Assembly: GCF_003325455.1 (NCBI RefSeq)
Contig: NZ_CP025198.1
Coordinates: forward strand, 620,001-684,000
Source of the DNA: Acidipropionibacterium virtanenii
GTDB lineage: Bacteria > Actinomycetota > Actinomycetes > Propionibacteriales > Propionibacteriaceae
Length of the DNA: 64,000 nucleotides
Reading direction: 5' to 3'
Positions 26,059 through 34,092 of the stretch are shown piece after piece. Within the stretch, counting starts at the first letter, position 1, and each line of letters starts with the position of its first letter. The notes below the pieces were generated by a model. That model made no database searches. It was given only the letters and a program-made list of their open reading frames with translations, and was not told the origin of the DNA. A program made the translations under genes and the position numbers.

Positions 26059-27717
26059 TCACTTGACGCTGACCGAGGTCAGGTCGTAGGCGCCGAAGGG
26101 GGTGAGCTTGACGTTCGCCACCTTGTCCGACCACCCGAACGGGGTCGAAGCGGCCCACAACGGGATGACCGGCAGGTCGGTGGCGAGCACCTTCTCCGCT
26201 GCCTGGTACTCCTTGTTCGCCTCGTCCTCGGAGGTGGCCGCGGCGGCGGACTTCAGCTTGGCGTCGAAGTCCTTGCTGGAGTAGTCGCCGTCATTGGAGG
26301 AGGCCCCTGTGGCGTACAGCGGGGTGAGGAAGTTCTCGATCGAGGGGTAGTCCATCTGCCATCCGGTACGGAAGAATCCGGACAGCTCGCGCTTGGTCAC
26401 CTGATCGCGCAGGGTCTTGAAGTCGGGGGTCACCTTGAGCTGGCACTTGAGGCCGAGGTCCTTCTTCCAGCCGTTGCACACGGCCTGCGACCAGCCCTTG
26501 TGGTCGCCGTCGCCGTTCACCGCGATGGTGAGGGTGCCCTTGTAACCGCCGGCCTTGTCGTAGAGGGCCTTGGCCTTGGACTTGTCGTAGCTGCACCACT
26601 GGCCGCACTGGTTCTTCTTGTACCCGTCGACGACGGGGGAGACCCAGCCGTCGGAGGGGGTGCGGGAGCCCGCGAAGATCTGCTTGGTGATGGTGGCGCG
26701 GTCGATGTCCATCGACAGGGCCTTGCGCAGATCCAGATTCTTGAGCTGGGTGTCCTTGGTGCCCGGGGTGATCGTCTGGGTGATGCCGGACTCGCGGATG
26801 CCCCAGCGGTTCGACAGCGACTGCTTCCACTGATCATTGGTGAGCTGATCGGTGGGGATCAGATCGGTGATGTCCAGGTTGTTGGCGACCGTGTCGTTGA
26901 AGGCCGGGGCGGCGTCGTTGTAGATCTTGAAAGTGACCTTGTCGACGTGGGGCTTGTTCTTGCCCCCGTAGTACTTGTTCTTCTCGAGGGTGATCGCGGT
27001 GGCCGTGTTCCCGGTGACGGCGAACGGGCCGGCGCCGATCGGCATCTTCTTCCACTTGGCGTTCGTCGGATCCTTGAGGAAGGCGTCCGGCAGCGGGGAG
27101 AAGGCCGTGTATCCCAGGCGCACCTTGAGGTTGGAGACCTTCTCGGTGGTCTTGATGGTGAAGGTGGTGTCGTCGACCACCTTGAGACCGCTCATCTTGT
27201 CGGTCTTCGGCTTGGACTTGCACTCCTCGTCGGCGCACTGCAGGTCGGTGTAGCCGGCGATGGGCTCGAAGAAGTAGGCGTTCTGCTGGGCGTTGGGGCC
27301 GTAGGCGTCCCAGTTCCAGGCGTCGACGAAGTTGCCGGCCTTGACCTCGGTGCCGTCGGAGAACTTGTAGCCGGGGTTGAGCTTGATGGTGAAGTTCTGG
27401 TTGTCGGTGGTCTCGATCGACTTGGCGATGTCCAGCTCGGGGGCGGCCGTGTCGGAGTTGTAGTGGACCAGCTTGGCGGTCACGGCGTCGAGGACGTTGC
27501 CTCCGCAGGTCTCATTGGTGTTGGCCGGAATGAGCGGGTTCTGCGGGGTGCAACCACGCACGGTGATCGAGCCGCCGTCCTTGGCGGGCTCGGACGACGT
27601 GCTGGAGTTGCCGGTGCTTCCGGTCGAGGGGTTGTCGGCCGCGACGTCCTGTCCACAGGCCGAGAGCAGCAGCACCCCCGACAAGGACAGCGCCACGAGT
27701 GGCGTGATTCGACGCAT
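26059..27717 (-). CDS. dppA: Peptide-binding lipoprotein DppA/OppA (SBP family 5)
   Basis: This 552-residue extracellular solute-binding lipoprotein has a signal peptide with lipobox LLLSACGQD. SBP family 5 features include KLNPGYKFSDGTEVKAGNFV near residue 110, a KALSMDIDRATI segment near residue 320, and a C-terminal VIPLWAASTPFGWSDKV. It would capture peptides outside the membrane for DppBCDF. The ATG at 27717 is chosen because GAGGAG lies six bases upstream; a TTG directly before it is the alternative. The peptide preference cannot be read from the sequence. Confidence 0.94.
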   Translation of the reverse strand: MRRITPLVALSLSGVLLLSACGQDVAADNPSTGSTGNSSTSSEPAKDGGSITVRGCTPQNPLIPANTNETCGGNVLDAVTAKLVHYNSDTAAPELDIAKSIETTDNQNFTIKLNPGYKFSDGTEVKAGNFVDAWNWDAYGPNAQQNAYFFEPIAGYTDLQCADEECKSKPKTDKMSGLKVVDDTTFTIKTTEKVSNLKVRLGYTAFSPLPDAFLKDPTNAKWKKMPIGAGPFAVTGNTATAITLEKNKYYGGKNKPHVDKVTFKIYNDAAPAFNDTVANNLDITDLIPTDQLTNDQWKQSLSNRWGIRESGITQTITPGTKDTQLKNLDLRKALSMDIDRATITKQIFAGSRTPSDGWVSPVVDGYKKNQCGQWCSYDKSKAKALYDKAGGYKGTLTIAVNGDGDHKGWSQAVCNGWKKDLGLKCQLKVTPDFKTLRDQVTKRELSGFFRTGWQMDYPSIENFLTPLYATGASSNDGDYSSKDFDAKLKSAAAATSEDEANKEYQAAEKVLATDLPVIPLWAASTPFGWSDKVANVKLTPFGAYDLTSVSVK

Positions 27718-28037
27718 CAATGTCTCCTCAGAGCTGTGGGACCACGCTGAGGGTGGGTCCGCGAAAAAACGTCACCCGCGTGATCTCGGTCTGGACGGCG
27801 CCCATGTGACGTCGTCGACCGCCCGGGGCCAGGGCAGCCGGGCCCGGGGCAGTTGGCAGGAGTCTGCACCGTGAACCGCGGAATGTGCAGCTCGTTAGCG
27901 TCGATGAAACAGCATCGTTAGCATTTCGCAACCAAATTGCGGCAGCCATCGAATTGCGGAACTCTGGCGTTGTGAAAATCGGGACGGCTGTGACGTCGCT
28001 AAATGTGACGAATATCACAATGCAACGTACTGTGCGC
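27718..28037. other. dpp promoter-bearing intergenic region
   Basis: About 320 bases without a gene. It holds the dppA ribosome site and, at 27870-28030, a markedly AT-richer stretch with short direct repeats (CGTTAGC at about 27892 and 27916; AATTGCGG at about 27954 and 27971). It probably contains the dpp promoter and regulator sites on the minus strand, but no convincing -35/-10 pair could be chosen. Confidence 0.45.
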
Positions 28038-28625
28038 TCAGAAGAAGTCGGTCAGGTCGGGTCTGGTGTCGATCTTGTCGGCCTTGAGATTCCTGATGAT
28101 CACCGAGCCGATGACGACGGCTCGCAGCCGGACGGGCAGGTCCGGGGCCAGGTCGAGCCGCTGACGTGTCGGAGCAACGGAGATCCTGGTGGTCAGACGC
28201 GCGGCGACCCGTCCGTCCTGGGCCCAGGTCACCGTCTGTGTTGGGGCCTCGCCTCTGCCGCTGATGGCGTTGAGAGCAGTGCGGGCACTGAGGCCTTCGG
28301 TGGTCTGCGAGGTCGTCAGCACCTCGCCGTTCACCTTGACGATCTGGTCGCGGGACCGGTATTTGACGGCGACGACGGCCGCCCTGGCGCCCGAGGGGTC
28401 GAGAACCTCGAAACGGTCGCGACCCGGATTGCGAGGATCGGTGACGGTGAGGACGAGGGTGTCGGCCACAACGACGCGCCAGTTGCGCTGTGCCAGGAGG
28501 CGGTGTTGTCTGGCGGGCCGGATGTCGGCGACCGGGCGGCCGGTGGGGTCGTAGATCCGCCCCCCGGCAGAATGCCGGTCCTTGATCTCATCGATGTACA
28601 GGGCGTCGGCGCCGAGCAGACCCAT
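28038..28625 (-). CDS. LURP-one/Tubby-C-like (scramblase-like) protein, paralogue 1
   Basis: This 195-residue protein belongs to the LURP-one-related/phospholipid scramblase-like beta-barrel fold group. It is paralogous to the next two genes: LAPDLPVRLRAVVIGSVII here aligns with the DPSLPPSCRGATIGTVIA and APSLPPLYRGAILGTAVIA endings there. The ATG at 28625 is chosen because MGLLGADALYIDEI then matches the MSLFDHDALQIDRL start of paralogue 3; ATGs at 28634 and 28637 are alternatives. There is no signal peptide, so a cytoplasmic or membrane-face location is likely. The function is unknown. Confidence 0.72.
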   Translation of the reverse strand: MGLLGADALYIDEIKDRHSAGGRIYDPTGRPVADIRPARQHRLLAQRNWRVVVADTLVLTVTDPRNPGRDRFEVLDPSGARAAVVAVKYRSRDQIVKVNGEVLTTSQTTEGLSARTALNAISGRGEAPTQTVTWAQDGRVAARLTTRISVAPTRQRLDLAPDLPVRLRAVVIGSVIIRNLKADKIDTRPDLTDFF

Positions 28626-28640
28626 GGCGTCCATCATCGC

Positions 28641-29210
28641 TCAGGAACCACTGCTGGAGGCGGCCGCAGCCTCCTTGGCGCGGATGAGGTCGATGGCGAT
28701 GACGGTGCCGATGGTCGCCCCACGGCATGACGGCGGGAGACTGGGATCCATCGAGAGCGCGTAGCGGTCGTGGCCCATGAGAGCCTCGGCAACGCCGGAC
28801 AGCCGGCGTTCGATCCGCGCGGCGACCGCATCGCCGCGGCTGATGGTGAAGCTCCGGGCGAACAGGGAGCCGGTACACAGAAGCACGGTTCCGTCATTGA
28901 GGTCGGCCTGGATCTTCTTGGTGGCGAAGGTGAAGAGCTTGGTGAGGGTCGCCAGCGTCGCCCCGGAGCCGTCGGCCACGGTGTAGGAGTCCCGGGAGAA
29001 GACGTTCACCTCATCGGTGATCCGCAGCACCGGTCGGCCGTTCTCCAGGACCGCCAGTTCGCGATTGCCCCGGAACATCCGTGACAGGGCGGAGCCCTCG
29101 GTGTGGATGGTGGCCACCGGGGAGCCCCCGGCGTCGAGGATGTCGAAGTCGTTGGCGAGGAAGGACTTCACCTGCTGCAGGACGAGGAGATTCTGGTCGA
29201 CGAGAGACAT
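28641..29210 (-). CDS. LURP-one/Tubby-C-like protein, paralogue 2
   Basis: This 189-residue protein is of the same family as its two neighbours. It starts MSLVDQNLLVLQQVKSFLA, continues with beta-strand-rich repeats such as LAVLENGRPVLRITDEVNVF, and ends in the conserved LPPSCRGATIGTVI segment followed by a short Ala/Ser tail. The gap to paralogue 1 is only 15 bases, so the two are co-transcribed. Alternative in-frame start at 29228 would add six residues. Function unknown. Confidence 0.7.
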   Translation of the reverse strand: MSLVDQNLLVLQQVKSFLANDFDILDAGGSPVATIHTEGSALSRMFRGNRELAVLENGRPVLRITDEVNVFSRDSYTVADGSGATLATLTKLFTFATKKIQADLNDGTVLLCTGSLFARSFTISRGDAVAARIERRLSGVAEALMGHDRYALSMDPSLPPSCRGATIGTVIAIDLIRAKEAAAASSSGS

Positions 29211-29289
29211 GGTTCCATCGTGGTCCATCCAGGAGCGGTCGCAAAGGCGCTACCGGGCTCTCCGGGGGAACCGGCTCGGGGAGAACCGG

Positions 29290-29829
29290 TCAGGACAGCA
29301 GGTCCGACAGGTGGCTCTTGTGCTGGAGCATCTGCGCGATGACGGCTGTTCCAAGGATGGCGCCGCGATACAGCGGCGGAAGGCTGGGGGCGAAACGGAT
29401 CACCTGCCGCTCCGGCTCGGCGTCCTCGCCGGGGTTGATCACCTCCGCCGCCTTGCGATCGTCGTGAAAGAACAGGGTCGCAGCTCCGAAGCCGGCCGCC
29501 GTTGAAGTCTTGAGGCGGAATCCGTCGGCCACCTCCACGATGAGCGCGTAGGTCCCGATGGTCAGCGTGACCTTGGCGAGGCGGTGGCCTGATGCGTCCT
29601 CGATGACGAATTTGTCGCGGCCGAGGTGCCGCGGATCCCTGATGGTCATCACGGTCCGCCCGTTCTCGACGAGGCGCCAGGCCTTCGGCCCCCAGTTGAT
29701 GATGTTCCTCCGGCTGGCCGCCTCGGCGACGGCGACCGGTCGCCCCGATGGCGTCCAGATGGTCAGTGGATCCCGGCTGAACGATTCCAGGCGATCGATC
29801 TGGAGAGCGTCGTGGTCGAAGAGGCTCAT
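29290..29829 (-). CDS. LURP-one/Tubby-C-like protein, paralogue 3
   Basis: This 179-residue protein is the first of the three paralogues in transcription order. It contains DALQIDRLESFSRDPLTIW, VENGRTVMTIRDPRHLGRDK (a close counterpart of TVTDPRNPGRDR in paralogue 1) and LPPLYRGAILGTAVI. It begins four bases after the stop of the upstream membrane-protein gene and has GAGAGAAAG as a possible ribosome site. The tandem set implies local duplication. Function unknown. Confidence 0.7.
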   Translation of the reverse strand: MSLFDHDALQIDRLESFSRDPLTIWTPSGRPVAVAEAASRRNIINWGPKAWRLVENGRTVMTIRDPRHLGRDKFVIEDASGHRLAKVTLTIGTYALIVEVADGFRLKTSTAAGFGAATLFFHDDRKAAEVINPGEDAEPERQVIRFAPSLPPLYRGAILGTAVIAQMLQHKSHLSDLLS

Positions 29830-29833
29830 GCGG

Positions 29834-30466
29834 TCACGCTTTCTCTCGGGTGCGGGTCCGGCGCCAGTGCTGGATGACGAGATAACCGGCCGTCAGGCCG
29901 AAGGTGAGCAGCAGGATCCCGCAGATCCCGCTGGACAGGCGGTAGGGCCATGGAAGGTGGTCGGGAAGAGGCAGCATCCGCAGGACGAAGGGCTCCAGGA
30001 TCGCTCCGGCCGGGATGAGGAGCCGGGCGATGAGTCCGGGGACGTCGCGGCGTCTGGCCATCGAACCGAGCATGCCCAGCGGTGCGCCGAGGATGACGGC
30101 TCCGATGAACCAGCTCTTGTTCTCCCACCAGATGGAGGAGCCCATCTGGCCGACGGCGATGCCAAGGCTGTAGTGGACCGCCAGGGCCAGCTCGCAGCTG
30201 AGGACCGCTGCAACGGCTGACCGGAGCGGCCGACGCAGACACCACCCAGCGGCGATCGCCAGGCCCGCCCAGGCGGTGCCGGAGTTGAAGACGTTGCTCA
30301 CCGTCAACCGGATCGCCAGGACGGCATTCGACCGGCCGTCGATCTGGGCCCGGGTCGTGAGGTTGCTCAGCAGGGAGCAGATCGCCAGCAGGAGGCCGAG
30401 CCCCAGGGCCCTGGTCCACGCGGAGGCCAGGACCGCTCTGAGGGTCCGTGGCCTGGTGCGCTCCAT
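29834..30466 (-). CDS. Hypothetical multi-spanning membrane protein
   Basis: This protein of about 210 residues has some five hydrophobic segments, for example ALGLGLLLAICSLLSNL, WAGLAIAAGWCL, FIGAVILGAPLGMLGSMA and ICGILLLTFGLTAGYLVI, and ends in a basic tail RRTRTREKA. No family was recognised. It is the first gene of the unit with the three LURP-one paralogues and is divergent from the MarR gene, starting 58 bases from the nearer operator, so it may be under the same regulator. The ATG at 30466 is chosen because the open frame upstream has no membrane character. Confidence 0.6.
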   Translation of the reverse strand: MERTRPRTLRAVLASAWTRALGLGLLLAICSLLSNLTTRAQIDGRSNAVLAIRLTVSNVFNSGTAWAGLAIAAGWCLRRPLRSAVAAVLSCELALAVHYSLGIAVGQMGSSIWWENKSWFIGAVILGAPLGMLGSMARRRDVPGLIARLLIPAGAILEPFVLRMLPLPDHLPWPYRLSSGICGILLLTFGLTAGYLVIQHWRRTRTREKA

Positions 30467-30523
30467 GGCCCTGAATCTAGCCGACCTCCGGGCGCGCGGA
30501 TGTGGCTGCCTCAAGGAGTCTGA

Positions 30524-30583
30524 GTCAGGTACTTGACAATTCTGAATCCGAGACGCACTCTGGGTATACGTCAGGTACCTGAC
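30524..30583. promoter_or_regulatory. Two MarR operators in a divergent promoter region
   Basis: GTCAGGTACCTGAC (30570-30583) is a perfect 14-bp palindrome. GTCAGGTACTTGAC (30524-30537) is the same with one mismatch. Their centres are 46 bp apart. TATACG (30565-30570) overlaps the second site and may be the marR -10 element. The two sites lie between divergent genes, so the MarR protein probably controls both directions. Confidence 0.75.
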
Positions 30584-30622
30584 AGTACATGGGAACGGAA
30601 CATCACCTGGAAGGAACGAATG

Positions 30623-31489
30623 ATGAGCGAGTACAACGAGAACGAGAATGTTGAGGACGTCGATGACGGCGAGGACGTTGAAGGCGTCGATGATGGCGAG
30701 AGCGATGAGAACGACGCCCGCCGGCTGGCTGCGGAGCGGCTGGCCTATCTGGCAGTGCTGCAGTTCCAGCACCGGCGTCGTGGCGGTCGCGGCGAGCCCT
30801 GGCGCGACCCGCGACACGGTCAGGGCAGGGTGCTGGCCCTGCTGAAGCTCAAGCCCGAGATGGCCCAGCGCGAACTCACCTACCTGATGGGGATGTCGCG
30901 CCAGTCGATCGCCGAGCTGCTGGGCAAGCTGGAGAAGCAGGGCCTCGTCGAGCGCGAGCCCTCACCCGAGAACCGGCGCAGCGTCATCGTGAGGCTCACC
31001 GAGAAGGGGCAGGCCGCATCCCAGGAGGACGCGCCTGGGCCCCCCGGGATCTCGGGTGTCCTGGAGTGCCTCAGCGACGACGAGGTGGCCGCTCTGGCCG
31101 ACTATCTCGGCCGTATCATCGAGCGCCTCGAGGAGGAGTCCGGTGCGGAGATGGGTCCCCGACGCGAGATGATCGAGCGATTCTGGCGCGAACGGAGCGA
31201 GGATCCCCGCTGGCGGGGAGGACCGGGCTTCGGCCCCGGGTTCGGAGGATTCGCTCCCGGTTTCGGGCCCGGGCCCGGATTCGGGCCGGACTTCGGGCCC
31301 GGACCGGATGAGCCCGGGCGGGAGGGGCCGCACGGTCCCCATGGGCACGGACCGCACGGTCCCGGCCATCATGGCCCGGGGCCCCATGGGCCGGGACACC
31401 ACGGTCCTCACGGGCCGGGCGGCCCGCACGGCGGCCCCGTGCCCCCGGTGCCGCCCACCCCTCCCGGCCCGCCGGCCGGACAGGAGTGA
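30623..31489 (+). CDS. MarR-family regulator with acidic head and Gly/Pro/His tail
   Basis: This protein of about 288 residues has a central MarR winged helix (residues 45-165; QRELTYLMGMSRQSIAELLG as recognition helices and LVEREPSPENRRSVIVRLTE as wing). Before it is a 30-residue Asp/Glu-rich segment. After it comes a long low-complexity tail: GPGFGPGF-type repeats, then some 60 residues of Gly, Pro and His (GPHGPHGHGPHGPGHH). The histidine-rich tail could bind metal or interact with partners (inference). The second of two adjacent ATGs fits the AAGGAA ribosome site best. Twin palindromes upstream suggest autoregulation. Confidence 0.82.
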   Translation: MSEYNENENVEDVDDGEDVEGVDDGESDENDARRLAAERLAYLAVLQFQHRRRGGRGEPWRDPRHGQGRVLALLKLKPEMAQRELTYLMGMSRQSIAELLGKLEKQGLVEREPSPENRRSVIVRLTEKGQAASQEDAPGPPGISGVLECLSDDEVAALADYLGRIIERLEEESGAEMGPRREMIERFWRERSEDPRWRGGPGFGPGFGGFAPGFGPGPGFGPDFGPGPDEPGREGPHGPHGHGPHGPGHHGPGPHGPGHHGPHGPGGPHGGPVPPVPPTPPGPPAGQE

Positions 31490-31508
31490 GGCCTCCAGCC
31501 ACGAAGGC

Positions 31509-31548
31509 GTGTAGGAAGTGCGGGCGTCATTTCCCGCACTTCCTACAC
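31509..31548 (+). terminator. Terminator hairpin after the MarR gene
   Basis: GTGTAGGAAGTGCGGG and CCCGCACTTCCTACAC form a perfect 16-bp stem with an 8-base loop, 20 bases after the MarR stop codon and before mmuM. Confidence 0.75.
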
Positions 31549-31638
31549 AACTGAACGGGCTCGGGTCCGATCTGCACGGGCCCGGACCGAGAATGGACGC
31601 CGCCGGCCCGCATCCGGTGCCACCGTAGGCTGTCCGCC

Positions 31639-32586
31639 ATGAATCCACCCACCGATCTGTTCGCCGCCGCGAAGCAGAGCGTCGTCGTCCTCGACGGCGG
31701 GCTCGGCACCCTTCTGGAGGCCCGGGGCAACGACATCACCGGGCAGCTGTGGTCGGCGCAGATTCTGCGTGACCGGCCCGAGGAGGTGCTCGCGGCCCAT
31801 CTGGACTTCTTCGCCGCCGGGGCCCGGATCGCCACCACGGCGTCCTACGAGGTGACCTACGAGGGGCTCGCGGCGATCGGCGGCGGGCGGGACGAGGCCG
31901 ACGAGCTGCTGAGGCGCAGCGTCGAGGTGGCCCGGCGAGCCGTTGACGAGGCTGCCGCCCAGGATGGCGAGGATGACGTCGACCGCTGGGTCGCCGCCTC
32001 CATCGGCCCTTACGGCGCAGGCCCGGGCAGAGGCACCGAGTACGACGGGGACTACGGACTGACCGTCGCGGAGCTCGCCGCCTGGCATCGTCCGCGGATC
32101 GAGGTGCTCGCATCCACCGACGCCGACGTCCTGCTCGCCGAGACCACCCCCAGCATCCTGGAGGTCGAGGCCCTGGCGGAGGGCCTGGCGGACGCCGCGC
32201 TCCCGGCCATGCTCAGCGTCACCGTCGCCGACGGGAAACTGCGGGACGGCACCGACTTGTCAGAGGTCACGCGAGTCCTGGCCGGAGTGCGCAACATCGG
32301 CGCGCTCGGCGTCAACTGCTGCCAGGCCGAGGACGCCCTGGCCGCCGTGCGGATTCTCGCCGAGGGCACCGACCTGCCGCTGATGGCCTACCCCAACAGC
32401 GGGGAGCGGTGGGACCATATCGCCCGTACCTGGGAGCCACGCGAGAAGGGCGAACTCACACCGCTCGGTGCCGTGCCAGACCTGCTCGAGGCGGGGGTGC
32501 GGTTCATCGGCGGATGCTGCCGGGTCACTCCGCGCGAGATCGAGGCGATGACCGGACTGGTCGGAAAGCAGGAGAGCAATGGCTGA
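31639..32586 (+). CDS. mmuM: Homocysteine S-methyltransferase (S-methylmethionine-dependent)
   Basis: This 315-residue zinc-dependent methyltransferase moves a methyl group from S-methylmethionine to homocysteine, giving methionine. The zinc cysteines are in GVNCCQ and the C-terminal GGCCRVTP. The N-terminal LDGGLGTLLEARG is the family barrel start. The following gene, which overlaps by 8 bases, is an amino-acid permease, reproducing the known mmuM-mmuP pairing and supporting S-methylmethionine as substrate. There is no ribosome site of note, and a short 5' region holds no visible SAM riboswitch. Confidence 0.9.
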   Translation: MNPPTDLFAAAKQSVVVLDGGLGTLLEARGNDITGQLWSAQILRDRPEEVLAAHLDFFAAGARIATTASYEVTYEGLAAIGGGRDEADELLRRSVEVARRAVDEAAAQDGEDDVDRWVAASIGPYGAGPGRGTEYDGDYGLTVAELAAWHRPRIEVLASTDADVLLAETTPSILEVEALAEGLADAALPAMLSVTVADGKLRDGTDLSEVTRVLAGVRNIGALGVNCCQAEDALAAVRILAEGTDLPLMAYPNSGERWDHIARTWEPREKGELTPLGAVPDLLEAGVRFIGGCCRVTPREIEAMTGLVGKQESNG

Positions 32587-34069
32587 ACAGGTCGTCGTGG
32601 AGCCGCCGCAGGCCGCCGTCGAGCCGCAGAACTCCTCGCTGCAGCGGTCCATGAGATCGCGCCACCTGGTGATGATCGCCCTGGGCGGGGTGATCGGTTC
32701 CGGACTGTTCGTCTCCTCGGGCTACACCATCTCCCAGGCCGGGCCGCTGGGCGCCGTGCTGTCCTACGGCATCGGCGCCGTCGTCGCCTACCTGGTGATG
32801 GCCTGCCTGGGGGAGCTGGCCGTCGTCTACCCCGTCTCCGGCGGATTCCACGTCTACGCGACCCGCAATCTCGGCGCGGCCTGGGGATTCACCACCGCCT
32901 GGCTGTACTGGATGTGCTGGGCGGTGGCCTTGGGCAGCGAGTTGACGGCGTCGGGGATCCTCATGAAGCGCTGGTTCCCCGGGGTGCCCGTATGGGTGTG
33001 GTGCCTGGTGTTCGGGGCACTGCTGTTCACGATCAACGCGATCTCCTCCCGGGTCTTCGGGGAGACCGAGTTCTGGCTGTCGCTGATCAAGGTGGTCGCC
33101 GTGCTGGCGGTCATCGTCGTGGGTGCTGCCACCATCATCGGGGTCAACCCGGCCGCCGGCGTCCCGGCCGCCGGGCTGGGCAATTTCGTCACCGATCAGG
33201 GGCTTTTCCCGAAGGGCCTCACCGGCGTGCTCATCACCGTCCTCGCCGTGTTCTACGCCTTCAGCGGCACGGAATTGATCGGGGTGGCTGCGGGCGAGGC
33301 CGAAGATCCGCAACACACCATCCCCAGGGCGATCCACACCGCGGTGATCAGGCTCACGGTGTTCTTCATCGGTGCCATCGCGGTGATCGCCGCCATCGTG
33401 CCGTTCAAGAGCGCCGGCCTGGACGAGAGCCCCTTCGTCACGGTCTTCGACCGGGCGGGGCTGCCTGCGGCCGCCGACATCATGAACTTCGTCGTCATCT
33501 CCGCGCTGCTGTCGGCGGGCAACTCCGGGCTCTTCTCCTGCGCCCGGATGCTGCACTCCCTGGCGGCCGAGGGACAGGGGCCGAGGATCTTCGCCCGCAC
33601 CACCCGCAGGGGCATTCCGCTGGTGGCGCTCAGCGTCTCCATGATCGGTGGGGTGGCTTCTCTGCTGTCGAGTGTGGTCGCGCCGGGAAGCCTCTTCCTG
33701 GCGATGGTCTCGATCGCCGGCTTCGCGGTGGTGGCGGTCTGGATCTCGATCGTCGCCTCGCAGCTCTCCTTCCGGATCCGGCTGGTGCGGGGAGGGGGAG
33801 ACGCCGGGGCGCTGGCCTACCACGCCCCGGCCTTCCCGGTGGTGCCGGTGGTCGCCCTGGTGCTGCTGGTGGCCTCGCTGATCGGGGTGGCTCTCGACCC
33901 GGAGCAGCAGGCCTCGCTGTGGTTCGGGATCCCGTTCACGGTGGCCTGCCTGGCGTACTACAGGATCAGGCACGGGGCTGGGGTGTTCAGCCCGCACAAC
34001 GACCCCGTCCAGGACGCCGCGCAGGGGGCGGCGGAGGCTGGCCCGGGCGACGCCGACGTCAGGAACTGA
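32579..34069 (+). CDS. mmuP: Amino-acid permease, probable S-methylmethionine transporter
   Basis: This 496-residue APC-superfamily permease has about twelve membrane helices. The first helix carries the APC hallmark IALGGVIGSGLFVSSGYTIS, and helices around EAEDPQHTIPRAIH and SVMIGGVASLLSSVV are typical of the LysP/GabP/MmuP group. The overlap with mmuM and the pairing of functions suggest it imports S-methylmethionine; from sequence alone other amino acids are possible. It converges on the hydrolase gene with a 23-base gap. Confidence 0.87.
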   Translation: MAEQVVVEPPQAAVEPQNSSLQRSMRSRHLVMIALGGVIGSGLFVSSGYTISQAGPLGAVLSYGIGAVVAYLVMACLGELAVVYPVSGGFHVYATRNLGAAWGFTTAWLYWMCWAVALGSELTASGILMKRWFPGVPVWVWCLVFGALLFTINAISSRVFGETEFWLSLIKVVAVLAVIVVGAATIIGVNPAAGVPAAGLGNFVTDQGLFPKGLTGVLITVLAVFYAFSGTELIGVAAGEAEDPQHTIPRAIHTAVIRLTVFFIGAIAVIAAIVPFKSAGLDESPFVTVFDRAGLPAAADIMNFVVISALLSAGNSGLFSCARMLHSLAAEGQGPRIFARTTRRGIPLVALSVSMIGGVASLLSSVVAPGSLFLAMVSIAGFAVVAVWISIVASQLSFRIRLVRGGGDAGALAYHAPAFPVVPVVALVLLVASLIGVALDPEQQASLWFGIPFTVACLAYYRIRHGAGVFSPHNDPVQDAAQGAAEAGPGDADVRN

Positions 34070-34092
34070 AGGCCGTCTGGGCCAGTACAGGT

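Noticed and set aside
30533-30570. Sigma-70 promoter TTGACA to TATACG upstream of marR
   Set aside because: The spacer would be 26 bases, too long; TTGACA is part of the first operator.
31200-31470. CRISPR-like or satellite repeat array
   Set aside because: The repetition is codon-level Gly/Pro/His coding in the tail of the MarR gene and has no regular repeat-spacer structure.
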